A stretch of 64,000 bases of DNA, from assembly GCA_963775315.1 (NCBI GenBank), contig CAVZIN010000010.1, forward strand, positions 62,001-126,000, in the 5' to 3' direction. The notes beneath the pieces were generated by a model. The model had not been told where the DNA came from, did not search any database, and worked only from the letters and a program-made list of their open reading frames with translations. The position numbers and the translations under genes were made by a program. This DNA comes from CAWGHZ01 sp963775315. GTDB taxonomy: Bacteria > Pseudomonadota > Alphaproteobacteria > MPNO01 > DASWLB01. Shown here piece after piece: positions 9,964 through 19,413 of this stretch. Position 1 is the first letter of the stretch, and every line of letters begins with the position of its first letter.

Positions 9964-12750
9964 TTGCCACCGAGGGAGGAACGACGGGAGCGGGGTACCG
10001 CCGCCGCGGCACGGCCGAGCGGCGGGTTGAGCCGTCGGCTTGCGCTCGCCATGATCGTCCTCGTCATCGCCACGGCCGGCGCCGTCGGCTTCCTTGCCTT
10101 TCGCCAATATGACCGCACGCTGCGCCCCGTTGAAATCGAGCACGCCGACCTGCGCTTCGATTTGCTGACCGAGCGTCTGGCCAACTCGGTAGCGAACGTG
10201 GTGCCGAACATCAAGGGGTTCCGGTCGTCCACGGCGCTCAACGAGCTGGTCCGGGCCGCCACGGAGAGAGACGCCACGCCCGGCACCAAAGCCGCCTACG
10301 CCGAATGGCGCGACCAGCTGGCGCGGCGCCTGCTGCTGGAAATGCAGGCCCAGCCGAACTATTCGCAGTTCCGCCTCATCGGGGCTGCCGATGGCGGGCG
10401 CGAGATCGTGCGGGTCGACCGACAAGGGGCAGGGGGCGCGCTGCGCATCGTTCCGGACGCCTCGCTGCAGCGAAAGGGCGACCGCCCCTATTTCCGCGAC
10501 ACGATCCAGTTGCCCCCCGGCGCGATCTACGCCTCGCCGATCGATCTGAACCAGGAAAACGGCAAGGTCGAGGTGCCGCACGTCCCGACCCTGCGGATCG
10601 CGACATCGATCTCCGGGCCGCAAGGCAAGCCGTTCGGCGTCCTGGTCATCAACATCGATCTGGGCCGCGCCTTCGCCCAGTTCCGGGAAGCGATCAAGCG
10701 CCCCGCCAGGGGCTACGTGGTCAACGCGAGCGGCGATTACCTGGTCAGTCCCGACCGGAGCCACGAGTTCGGCTTCGAACTGGGCAAGCGCGCCCGCATC
10801 CAGGACGCCGTCCCGCGCTTCACCGCACTGGCCAAGCAGCCGGATCCGCCGCCCACGATCACGACCGCACCGTCCGGCGAGGAGGAGCTCCTGCTCATCG
10901 AGCCGGCGATCCTGGCGAGCCACCAGCTCGTCTACATGGCGGAGACCGTGCCCATGGCCGCGCTCGGCGCTTCGGAGCGACCGGTGATCGTCGCCGGGGC
11001 CGAGGCGGCGGCGGTGGCCGTCGCCTGTGCCATCGCGCTCGCCTTGTTCCTGTCGCGCTCGCTCACCCGGCCGCTGCGCGAGATGGCCGTCTCGGTCGAG
11101 GCCTTCTCGCACGGCGACCCGTTCGACCGGCCGGCCCGGGCCCGAGGCGAGGTTGCCGTCCTCGCCAACGCGTTCGACCGGATGGCCGCGGAGGTCACGG
11201 AGCGCACCGACGCGATGCGCAACAACGCCGAGATCTTCGAATCGATCATGAGCCATCTGGGCGACCCGGTGGTCCTGCTCGACAGCGACGGACGCTGGAT
11301 CTACGCCAACTCCGCCGCGCGCACCCTGTTCGGCGACCGGTTCGGCATCGCCGCCGCCGCGTGGCGCAGCATGATGCGCTCGTTCGCGGCCGACGGCGTG
11401 ACGCCGGTCTCCGACGAGGCGCGGCCCATCACCCGCGTGCTGCGCGGCGAGGACGTCGACAACGACGATTTGACGCTGGTGCTGCCGGACGGGACCCGCG
11501 CCGAGTTCGTCGTCAGCGGCCGGCCGATCCGCGGACCCGAGGGCGAAGTGTCGCGCGCGGTGATGGTCTATCGCGACATCAGCGCCCTGCGCGACACCGA
11601 GCGGCAGCTTCGCCAATCGCAGAAGATGGAGGCGGTCGGCCAGCTTACCGGCGGCATCGCGCACGACTTCAACAACATCCTGACGGTGGTCATCGGCGCG
11701 GCCGAACTGTTGAGCGACCGGGTGGGGGACCAGCCCGAGCTCCGCGCCTTCGCCGACACGATCGCGAAGGCCGGCCAGCGCGGGGCGGGGCTCACCATGC
11801 AGCTTCTCGCCTTCGCCCGGCGCCAGGCGCTCGACCCGCGCCGGACCGACGTGAACGGCCACGTCGCCGACGCCGTGAAGCTCCTGCGCACCACGATCGG
11901 CGAGCATATCGAGATCATGCTGGAGCTGAGGGACGTGTGGCCGGTGATGATCGACCCGTCGCAGCTCTCGACGGCGCTGCTCAACCTCGCGGTCAACGCG
12001 CGCGACGCCATGGCCGAGGGCGGCAAGCTGACCATCGAGACGCAGAACGCGATCCTCGACGACGCCTATGCGCGCGAGAACGACGAGGTCATACCCGGCC
12101 AGTACGTGATGATCGCAGTGAGCGACACGGGCACGGGCATCCCCGCCGCCGTGCTCGAACGGGTGTTCGAGCCGTTCTACACGACGAAGGACGTCGGCAA
12201 GGGCACCGGGCTCGGGCTCAGCATGGTGTACGGCTTTGTCAAGCAATCGGGCGGCCACGTGAAGGTCTACAGCGAGGTGGGGCAGGGCACGACGGTGAAG
12301 CTCTACCTGCCGCGCGCAACCGACACCGATTTGGCCGAGGCGGCGCCCGCGGCGGTGGAGCCCATGCCGCGCGGGACCGAGACGATCCTGGTCGTCGAGG
12401 ACGACGCGCATGTCCGCGCCAACGCGGTCGTCCAGCTCGAATCACTCGGCTACACGGTCATCGCGGCGAGCGGCGGGCCCGAGGCGCTGGCGCTGACCGA
12501 GTCGGGCGTCGCCTACGACCTGCTGTTCACCGACGTGGTCATGCCGGGCGGCATGAACGGCCGCCAGCTCGCCGACGCGCTGGTGAAGGAGCGGCCGGGC
12601 GTCGCCGTTCTCTTCGCCTCGGGCTATACCGAGAACGCCATCCACCATCAGGGCCGGCTCGACCCGGGCGTCGCGCTGCTCAACAAACCCTATCGCCGGA
12701 CCGAGCTCGCGCAGAAGGTGCGGGCCGTCCTCGACGCGAGCCGCGGATAG
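9964..12750 (+). CDS. Hybrid sensor histidine kinase with Cache-like, HAMP, PAS and receiver domains (TTG start)
   Basis: A 928-residue membrane kinase. TM1 is about residues 25-46, a periplasmic Cache-like sensor spans about 50-338 and TM2 about 341-363. HAMP covers 364-415 and PAS 420-540. HisKA has H567 in GGIAHDFNNI, and the ATPase domain has the N-box LLNLAVNARDAM, DTGTGIP and GKGTGLGLSM. A C-terminal receiver carries the phospho-acceptor D857 in FTDVVMPGG. I chose TTG 9964 because GGAG lies seven bases upstream; the first ATG in frame (10051) would cut into TM1. The gene is divergent from the ABC importer, which suggests that the kinase senses the same ligand. No separate response regulator is nearby. 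Confidence 0.88.
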   Translation: MPPREERRERGTAAAARPSGGLSRRLALAMIVLVIATAGAVGFLAFRQYDRTLRPVEIEHADLRFDLLTERLANSVANVVPNIKGFRSSTALNELVRAATERDATPGTKAAYAEWRDQLARRLLLEMQAQPNYSQFRLIGAADGGREIVRVDRQGAGGALRIVPDASLQRKGDRPYFRDTIQLPPGAIYASPIDLNQENGKVEVPHVPTLRIATSISGPQGKPFGVLVINIDLGRAFAQFREAIKRPARGYVVNASGDYLVSPDRSHEFGFELGKRARIQDAVPRFTALAKQPDPPPTITTAPSGEEELLLIEPAILASHQLVYMAETVPMAALGASERPVIVAGAEAAAVAVACAIALALFLSRSLTRPLREMAVSVEAFSHGDPFDRPARARGEVAVLANAFDRMAAEVTERTDAMRNNAEIFESIMSHLGDPVVLLDSDGRWIYANSAARTLFGDRFGIAAAAWRSMMRSFAADGVTPVSDEARPITRVLRGEDVDNDDLTLVLPDGTRAEFVVSGRPIRGPEGEVSRAVMVYRDISALRDTERQLRQSQKMEAVGQLTGGIAHDFNNILTVVIGAAELLSDRVGDQPELRAFADTIAKAGQRGAGLTMQLLAFARRQALDPRRTDVNGHVADAVKLLRTTIGEHIEIMLELRDVWPVMIDPSQLSTALLNLAVNARDAMAEGGKLTIETQNAILDDAYARENDEVIPGQYVMIAVSDTGTGIPAAVLERVFEPFYTTKDVGKGTGLGLSMVYGFVKQSGGHVKVYSEVGQGTTVKLYLPRATDTDLAEAAPAAVEPMPRGTETILVVEDDAHVRANAVVQLESLGYTVIAASGGPEALALTESGVAYDLLFTDVVMPGGMNGRQLADALVKERPGVAVLFASGYTENAIHHQGRLDPGVALLNKPYRRTELAQKVRAVLDASRG

Positions 12751-12929
12751 GCTTCAGGGCAGGATCGTGAGGCCCGTGCCGGGCTCGGCTTCCCGGGATG
12801 CGCGCCCATCGTCGCGAAATCCGGGCCGGACGGAACGGCATCGCGCCGGCATGCGGGCGGTTTGCGCCGGGCGCGGCGCATGCTAGGACATCGCCCACAA
12901 ACCGATAATCCGCCGGCCAGGAGAGACAG

Positions 12930-13922
12930 ATGATCGTCGATTTCCAGCACCACTACACGCCGCCCGAGATGCTCGGCACGCGCCAGGGCGAGTCCGTCTC
13001 GGCCCGGCTCGACGCCAACGGCAACCCGTCCTACCTGGTGAACCCGCTGCTCGCCGACCTCGACGCGCACGTCACGATGATGGACAAGGCCGGCATCGAC
13101 ATCGCCGTGCTGTCGTCGGGCGCCGGGTTCGACAACCAGGATCCCGCCTCCTGCCGCCATCTGAACGACCGGCTGCGGAACGCCGAGGAGGATTTCAAGG
13201 GCCGCTTCATCGGGCTCGCCCACGTGCCGGCGCTGAAGGGCAATGACGCCGTCGCCGAGCTCGAGCGCTGCAAGCGCGATCTCGGCTTCCCCGGCGTCAC
13301 GATCGGCTCGGAGTTGCAGGGGCTGGCGCTCGATTGCGAGGAGCTGGAGCCGTTCTGGGCGGCGTGCGAGCGGCTCGACCTGTACGTGTTCGTCCACCCG
13401 CTGCCGGCGGTGATCGCCTGGAACCAGATGTACGCCGACGACCTCGGCCGCGCGCTGGGGTGGGAGTTCTCGCTGATGACCGCGACGGTGCGCATCATCA
13501 ACGCCGGCGTGCTCGACCGCTATCCTGGCCTCAAGGTGCAGTTCGCCCATTTCTGCGGCGGCGTCTCGCACTATTTGCCGCGCTTCCGCGGCTTCGTGCA
13601 GCGCGAGAAGTGGGGCACCAAAGACGTGCCGCACCACAACCGCCGCGCCGTGCGCGACTACGACTATTACCTGCGCGAGCGGCTGTTCTACGACATCGCC
13701 GGCTGGGCGGGGCCCGACCATGCCGCCGAATGGGGCATGGAGTGGGTGAAGGACAATCTGCCCTCGGTCGCGCTGTCGCAGACCGTGTTCGCCACCGACT
13801 ACCCGCAGGCGGTGCGCGAGGACGACGAGGTCGTCGCCTACGTGAAGGCGTACAAGGCGCTCGCCGAATCCGCCACCATCGACGCCAACGCCTCGAAGCT
13901 CATCCCAAAGCTGGGCAAGTAG
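12930..13922 (+). CDS. Amidohydrolase-2 (ACMSD-like) metal-dependent hydrolase/decarboxylase
   Basis: A 330-residue TIM-barrel protein of the amidohydrolase-2 family (decarboxylases and hydratases acting on aromatic-acid breakdown products). The N-terminal strand reads VDFQHHYTP, where most members have D-x-H-x-H, so the first metal His position is Gln (residue 6). Later sites look normal: FVHP near residue 153, FAHFCGG near 203 and a catalytic Asp in FATDYP near 289. A clear AGGAG lies upstream of the ATG. No aromatic-degradation genes flank it, so the substrate is open. Confidence 0.82.
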   Translation: MIVDFQHHYTPPEMLGTRQGESVSARLDANGNPSYLVNPLLADLDAHVTMMDKAGIDIAVLSSGAGFDNQDPASCRHLNDRLRNAEEDFKGRFIGLAHVPALKGNDAVAELERCKRDLGFPGVTIGSELQGLALDCEELEPFWAACERLDLYVFVHPLPAVIAWNQMYADDLGRALGWEFSLMTATVRIINAGVLDRYPGLKVQFAHFCGGVSHYLPRFRGFVQREKWGTKDVPHHNRRAVRDYDYYLRERLFYDIAGWAGPDHAAEWGMEWVKDNLPSVALSQTVFATDYPQAVREDDEVVAYVKAYKALAESATIDANASKLIPKLGK

Positions 13923-13950
13923 GCGCAAGGCGCAGTGCCGCCATGACGCT

Positions 13951-14083
13951 CCCTCTCCGCCCCTGGGGGCGGAGAGGGTTGGGGTGAGGTGGGGAATCCC
14001 GGCCTGCTGAAAAGCCCACCTCACCCTTCCCGTCGCTCCGCGACGGGCCCCTTCCCTTTCCCCCCGCAAGCGGGCGGAGAGGG
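13951..14083. repeat. Compound inverted repeat overlapping the 3' end of the DUF559 gene
   Basis: Four palindromic units lie in tandem. The first is a 13-bp stem (ccctctccgcccc / ggggcggagaggg, 13951-13978). The second is 12-bp arms gggtgaggtggg (13982-13993) and cccacctcaccc (14015-14026). The third is a 7-bp stem cccgtcg/cgacggg (14029-14047). The last is cccgcaagcggg (14063-14074), followed by ggagaggg. It lies between convergent genes and can act as a terminator in both directions. The DUF559 stop codon (14021-14023) and its last residues are inside it. Confidence 0.75.
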
Positions 14084-14434
14084 ACCTTCAGACCGATCCT
14101 TCTCGAGCTCCCGTCGGATCACCTCCAGCACGCCCGCCACGTTCTGAATCACCTCGTTGTTCCAGAACCGGATGACCCGATAGCCATGACGTTCGAGAAC
14201 CGCCGTCCGCGTGGCGTCCACAGCGGCATGTTCCGCATGCTGGCCTCCGTCGATCTCGATCACGAGCCTCCGCGCCGGGCAGGCAAAGTCGGCCACGAAG
14301 CCGCCGATCGGGTGCTGGCGCCGGAAGCGGTACGGCAGCGCGCTGTCGCGGAGGAGATACCAGAGTCGCTTCTCTGCCTCGGTGGCCTCCCGGCGCAGCC
14401 GGCGCGCTACGCGCGTCGGACGTGGCCGAGCCAT
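14021..14434 (-). CDS. DUF559 domain protein (Vsr/PD-(D/E)XK nuclease fold)
   Basis: A 137-residue protein. An R-rich start leads into a helix (EAEKRLWYLLRD) and the core FRRQHPIGGFVADFACP. This is followed by the nuclease-like EIDGGQHA and the closing VIRFWNNEV strand, the full DUF559 pattern. The fold relates to very-short-patch-repair endonucleases, but activity of standalone members is unproven. It starts 8 bp after the coiled-coil gene with a GAGAAGGG ribosome site. The last ~20 residues (from about EGPSPPACGG) are encoded by an intergenic palindromic repeat rather than by the conserved domain. Confidence 0.85.
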   Translation of the reverse strand: MARPRPTRVARRLRREATEAEKRLWYLLRDSALPYRFRRQHPIGGFVADFACPARRLVIEIDGGQHAEHAAVDATRTAVLERHGYRVIRFWNNEVIQNVAGVLEVIRRELEKDRSEGPSPPACGGKGKGPVAERREG

Positions 14435-14442
14435 CCCTTCTC

Positions 14443-17400
14443 TCAATTCAGCCGACCGACGCTCCGCGCGAGGAGGAGATAGAGCTTGCCGACGTCGGCG
14501 GAGAGGAAGGTCGAGGAGAGGAGGCTCTCCGGGTCGGACTCGTTCGCCTCGGAGAGAAGCCGCTCGAACTGATCGAGATAGCGCGAGACGTATTTCCGGA
14601 ACGTCTCGTCCTCGTGGTACTTCGAACTGATGGTCGTGCGGGCTCGCTTGTCGTCGTCGGCCAGCATGTTGCGCACGAAGATGCCGCGATCGCCGCGCGA
14701 GAATTTCGACCACAGCCGGTCGGCCGACTGGCGGTCGAGGATGCGGTTGAGGTCGATCGCCACCGAGTTCAGGTCCTCGATCACGAATTTCGACGCCTTG
14801 AGGAACATGTCGCGCCGCGAGTCGAACGAGTTCTCGCGGATCACCCGCGCCTGGGACTCGGCCGATTCGGACGCGCGGACCAGCGCCAGCGCCTGCTCGC
14901 GGAAGTTTTCCGACACGGTTCCGGCGGAGCTCGCCGCCTTGTCGAGCGCGGACGTGAGTTCGCCGGAATAGGTCTTGAGCGTGTCCTGCACGTACTGCAC
15001 CTGCTCGACCGCCGCCTCCGAGGCGAGCTTCAGGTCGCGCGCCCGGTCGCGGAACTGGCGCCCGACGCCCTGCATCCGCTCCTCGGCGACCTTGGTCGAG
15101 GTGCCGAGCTCGTTCGCCTCGGCCTTGAGCCCCGCGGTCACCTCGCCGATCTCGGAGGTCAGCCGGGCGGTGAGCTCGCCCACCTGCTTGGCGCTCGCCG
15201 CCAGATGCTCGCCGACGAGCTTCAGATGCTCCGACGCGCCGCGCGACGCGGCATCGACGCTCGCCGCCTCGCCGGCCAGGGCCTGGCCGACCCGTTCGGC
15301 CTCGTCGACGGCACGCCCCACCGCATCCTCGATGCGCGCGAGCTGGGCCTTCGCCGCGCTCTCGAACGCCGTGAGTTGCGAAGCGATGCGGGAGGTAATA
15401 CGCTCGAACGACTCGCCCTGGGTTTCGAGCAGGGCGCGCACACGGTCGGCCTGCTGCGCGGCGCTCTCCGACGCACCGGTCAGGTCGCGAGTTCTGGCGC
15501 TCGAACGTCCGCCCCACCACCTCGGCCTGCTCGCCGGCATGGTCGGACGCTTCGCGCACGTGCGCGGTCCACTTGAGCAGATGCTCGCCCATCGTCTGGC
15601 CGCGCTCGGCGGCCTCGCGGGACGCCTCGGAGAGGTCATCGGCCTGCTTGCGGAGCGCCGCGCCGACCACGCGCATCCGCGTGGTCGCCTGGGCGGAGAC
15701 GCGTTCGGCCTCGTTCGCGAGCTCCTCGTTCTGGCGGCGCAGCGCGGCGCCTACGTTCTCCGCCTGCTGGGCGACATGGGCGGCGGCGCGTTCGGAGATC
15801 GACGTCGTGTCGTCCGACTGGCGGCGCAGCGCGGCACCCACGTCCTCGAGCCGCGAGGCGACCTGCTGGGCGGCGCGCGCGGTGGCGGCGCCCATCTCGT
15901 CGGACTGGCGGCGGATGGAGAGGATCATCTCCTCGGCCTTTTTCAGCGTCTCGCGCGCCGCCTCGCCGGCTCCGTCCGAGACCTCGGCCGTGCGCTTGGC
16001 AAGGAAGTCGCCGACCTCGTCGATCCGCTCGCGGGCATTGCTGGCGGCCTGCTCGGTCGCGTCGAAGAACGAGGCGAGCTCGCGCCGCAGCAGCGCCGTG
16101 ATCTCGTCGGCGCGGGCGCGCACGGTGGCGCCCGTGCGGTCGGCCTCGGCGGTGACGTCGGCGGTGTGCTGGCGCATCACCGCGCCCAGCTCCTCGATCT
16201 GGGCCGCCGCCTTGGCGATCGCGTTGTCGGCGGTCTGGCCGGTGTCGGCCGCCTGGCGGCGCAGCCCGGCCGCCACGTCCTCGATGCGGGCGATGACACG
16301 GGCGGCGGTCTTGTCCGCCTCGGTCCGCATGTCCTCAGACTGGCGGCGGAGAAGCGCGCCGGTCGCGTCGGATTCCGCGGCGATTCGGGCGGCGATGCGC
16401 TCCACCTCGCCGTTCAGCTCGTCGCCGTGCCGCTTCAGCGTCGCCTGCAGCTCGTCCACGCGGGCCGCCGCATGCTCGGAGGCGCGGTCGCTTTCGGAGA
16501 TGATGGCGTCCGACTGGCGCTTGAACGCGGCCTGGGCCTCGCCCGATTTCTGGATGGCGTGGGCGACCGCCCGGTCGGTCTCGACCTTCGCGACTTCTGT
16601 CGAGCCACGGAGGGCGGCCCCCATCGAATCGAGCCGGGCGGCGGCGGTTTCGGCCGCGCGCTCGGTGGCGGCGGTCAGGTCGTTCGCGCGGTTCTGGATG
16701 TGCGCGCCGACCTGGGCGAGCCGGTCGACGGCGTGGTCGGTGCCGCGGCCGAGCTCGGCCGTCTCGTCGCGGAACGCCTCGCCCGCCGCGCGGATCGAGG
16801 CGACGGCGGCCTGGGCGGCCTCGCCGAGGCTCGCCGCGCGCGCGCCGAGCGCGTTCGTCACCTGCGTCACCTGGTTCTCGGTGTTCGAGGCGACGCCGGT
16901 CAGCCGCTCGCTCTGGGCGTCGTAGGCGGCGCCGACCTCGTGCGACCGCATCAGCGCGGCCTCGGCGGCGCGGTCGAGCCCCTGGGCGCCCTCCTGCAGC
17001 GCCTCGCCGGCGGTGCGGATATGGGCGGCGGCGTTATCGGAGACCTCGGCCAGCTCGCCCGCGCGGCGGTTATAGGCGTCGGACGCGTCGTTGATCCCGG
17101 ACGCGATCTCGCCGAGCCGGGCCAGCACCCCATCGGTCTGGGTGCGCATCACGACGTTGAGCCCCTCGGTGCGCTGGGTCGCGCGCTCGGCCGCACCCGA
17201 CAGCGCCTCGAGCTGGGCGCGGAACGTGTCGGCCGCCGTGTCCATCCGGTTGAGCGCCCGCTCCGAGGCCGAGTCGATCTCGCGCGTCTGGCGGGCGATG
17301 CCCTCCTCCACCGCGGCGGCGCGAAGCGCCACCTGGTCGGAGGTCCGGTCGAGCGACTCGGCTTCGCGGCCGAGCGTCTCGCGCAGCCTTTCGGCCTGAG

Positions 17401-17767
17401 CGCCGGCACGGTCGCTGGCGTCGGTGAGCTCGCGCGCCTGCTCGCGCAGCGACTGCACGATGGCGCGGACGCGGCCTTCGGCGTCCTCGGACGGGTAGAC
17501 GAGCTGGTCGAGCTGGGAGGAGAGCCCGGCGCCGATCGTGCGCAGCTCCTGCCCGCCGCTCCGCAACGCAAGGGCGAGCCACAGCACCGCCAGCGGCACG
17601 AACACGCCCAGCACCACCAGCGCCTGCTCGTGCGGCAACAGGAAGCCGAGCGTCGACCATCCGGTGTCGACGGTGATGTAGATCGCGCACACGACCAGCC
17701 ACACGACCGACAGCGCGGCCCCCACGCGATACGCGGAGCGCCTGTCCGGTGGCATGCCGAGACCCAT
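14443..17767 (-). CDS. Large two-TM coiled-coil membrane protein, with an apparent +1 frameshift near 15,495
   Basis: Corrected for one extra base, this encodes about 1107 residues. Two TM helices lie near 17-37 and 45-66. Then comes about 900 residues of heptad-like Ala/Glu/Arg-rich repeats, recurring as blocks such as AAALRRQSDD, ERAAAHVAQQ and RIEDVAAGLRRQ. The end is a compact conserved-looking C-terminal domain (DMFLKASKFVIEDLNSVAID to SVGRLN). Protein-like sequence runs in one frame to GRTFERQ and resumes in the next at TRDLTGASESA, around 15,490-15,505. A ribosome site (GGAGG) precedes the ATG. The layout recalls alphaproteobacterial polar coiled-coil factors such as TipN; that is inference. 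It is either a sequencing or assembly error, a broken gene, or programmed frameshifting. Confidence 0.72.
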
Positions 17768-17873
17768 GTCGAGCCTCCCGCCTCTGTTTTATGGCGCCGC
17801 GCGTCCCCCGCCGCGGCCGAGTCATCATAACGCGCGCGCCGCGCCGCGTCATGCGCGAATGGTCGCCCCGCGA

Positions 17874-18395
17874 TCAGTGGCCGTGGGACGAGGCGGTGGT
17901 GCCGCGCGGCACCGCGTGGCCGATACCCAGCGGCTCGGCGTCGCACAGCACGAAAGCGACGCGCGCAGGGACCGTGCCGCGGTTCACCCAGCTATGGTTG
18001 GTGCCGCGCTGGATCAGCACGTCGCCCGTCTTCAAGTGCACGGTCGAATCGTCCATGTCCATGTCGATCTCGCCCGACATGACGATTACGTAGTCAATCG
18101 TCTCGGTCCGGTGCATGGTGCCCGGGCCGCCCGGCGGGAAGTCGATGATGGCGAAGCGCGTACCGTTGGGCGGCGGCGGCGAGCCCAGCACGCGGGCGCC
18201 CATGTCCTCGATGCCCTCGCCGATCGCGATGTCGGCAGGCGTCTTGTCGGTGCACCAGACCAGCGTCGAGACTGAGCCGGAGCCGGGATACTTGGCGTTG
18301 GTCGCCGGCGAATCCATCAGCACCTTGGCGACGTTTTTCGCATCGTGGCCGGTGACCACGCGGCGGATCGGCGGGTAGTTCGTGTTGTCGGCCAT
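17874..18395 (-). CDS. Cupin-domain protein
   Basis: A 173-residue protein with a C-terminal single cupin barrel: GPGTMHRTETIDYVIVMSGE as motif 1 and GDVLIQRGTNHSWVNRGT as motif 2. The metal-type residues H, E and H are present. The N-terminal half (VVTGHDAKNVAKVL, TPADIAIGEG) matches a recurrent cupin type found beside catabolic or transport genes; whether it is an enzyme or a binding protein is unknown. The start ATG has GGAGGA four bases upstream. Confidence 0.8.
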   Translation of the reverse strand: MADNTNYPPIRRVVTGHDAKNVAKVLMDSPATNAKYPGSGSVSTLVWCTDKTPADIAIGEGIEDMGARVLGSPPPPNGTRFAIIDFPPGGPGTMHRTETIDYVIVMSGEIDMDMDDSTVHLKTGDVLIQRGTNHSWVNRGTVPARVAFVLCDAEPLGIGHAVPRGTTASSHGH

Positions 18396-18466
18396 TGGTT
18401 CCTCCCGTGTTGGGGAGGTTCGTAGCACCCGCCTATCGGGTTGTCATCCGGGCGGACAGGGGCGCA

Positions 18467-19351
18467 CTACCAGGTGAGGTGCGCGAGGGCGGCCGTGGGG
18501 AAGTGGCCGGCGCGCGCGCAGGCAGCGGCGATGGCGGCCTCGGACGGGCGCACCCCCGCCGCCTGGCCCAGCTCGTTCGCATGCAGCCCGCCCGTCACCA
18601 GGATCGAATCGATGCCGACCGCCTCGGCGCCGGCGATGTCGGTGCGGAGCGAATCGCCGATCGCGAGCACGCGCCTCCGGTCGGCAACGCCCAGCATGTC
18701 GAAGCACAGCCGGTAGATCGGCGGGTGCGGCTTGCCGATCCAGCGCACCGTCCCGCCGAGCGCCTCGTAGCGGAGCGCGAGCGCGCCGGCGCAGATGATG
18801 CGCACCCCGCCGCGGATCACCTCGAGGTCAGGGTTGACGCAGATCATCGGGAGGCCGCGCCGGGCGCCTTCCGCCAGCGTCGCCTCGTAGTCCGACACCT
18901 TCTCCTCGTCGCGCCAGGGGCCGGTGTTCATGATCAGCTCGGCCGCCTCGATGTCCGGCACCCGCTCGAGGTCGAGCCCGTCGAACAGGTTCTCGTCGCG
19001 CTGGGGACCGATATGCAGGCATTTGCGCCCCATCGCCCGGTAGAACGGGTCGGCGCGGTCCTTGAGCTCGATCCAGGTTGCCTCGCCCGACGACAATATG
19101 TGGCGGCAATGCGCCTCGGGGATGCCCATCGCGACCATCAATTCGGCGATGGCGGCGGCGCGGCGCGGCGCGTTCGACAGCATGACGAACGACTTGCCGG
19201 CGGCCACGATGCGGTCGAGCGCGTCGACGACGCCCGGGAAAGGCGTCACCCCGTCGTGGATCACGCCCCACAGGTCGAGGACGAACCCGTCATAGCGGTC
19301 GGCGACGGGCGCGAGCCCTTCGAGCAGGGGAATCTCGGTCGGTTGGTCCAT
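18467..19351 (-). CDS. HAD-IIA family hydrolase (TIGR01459-type)
   Basis: A 294-residue HAD phosphatase. The nucleophile motif is FVLDLWGVIHDG (D26), motif II is MLSNAPRR and the C-terminal metal motif is AIGDSLRTDIAGAEAVG. The cap sits between motifs II and III, as in the NagD/class IIA group. Members hydrolyse phosphate from sugars or nucleotides; the substrate here is unknown. It precedes nothing obvious and follows ubiG on the same strand with a 62-bp gap, so the two may share a transcript. Confidence 0.85.
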   Translation of the reverse strand: MDQPTEIPLLEGLAPVADRYDGFVLDLWGVIHDGVTPFPGVVDALDRIVAAGKSFVMLSNAPRRAAAIAELMVAMGIPEAHCRHILSSGEATWIELKDRADPFYRAMGRKCLHIGPQRDENLFDGLDLERVPDIEAAELIMNTGPWRDEEKVSDYEATLAEGARRGLPMICVNPDLEVIRGGVRIICAGALALRYEALGGTVRWIGKPHPPIYRLCFDMLGVADRRRVLAIGDSLRTDIAGAEAVGIDSILVTGGLHANELGQAAGVRPSEAAIAAACARAGHFPTAALAHLTW

Positions 19352-19413
19352 GCCGGCCTTGTGCCATATCGGCGGCCCGAATTGAAGCCGGACGCCGAGG
19401 CGTCGGCACGCCT

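Noticed and set aside
14021..17767. One 1248-residue minus-strand frame joining the coiled coil to the DUF559 protein
   Set aside because: After about 15,495 the frame turns to Arg/Gly/Pro-rich nonsense until the DUF559 start, while the neighbouring frame has proper coiled-coil and C-terminal domain sequence. The joint frame is a by-product of the shift.
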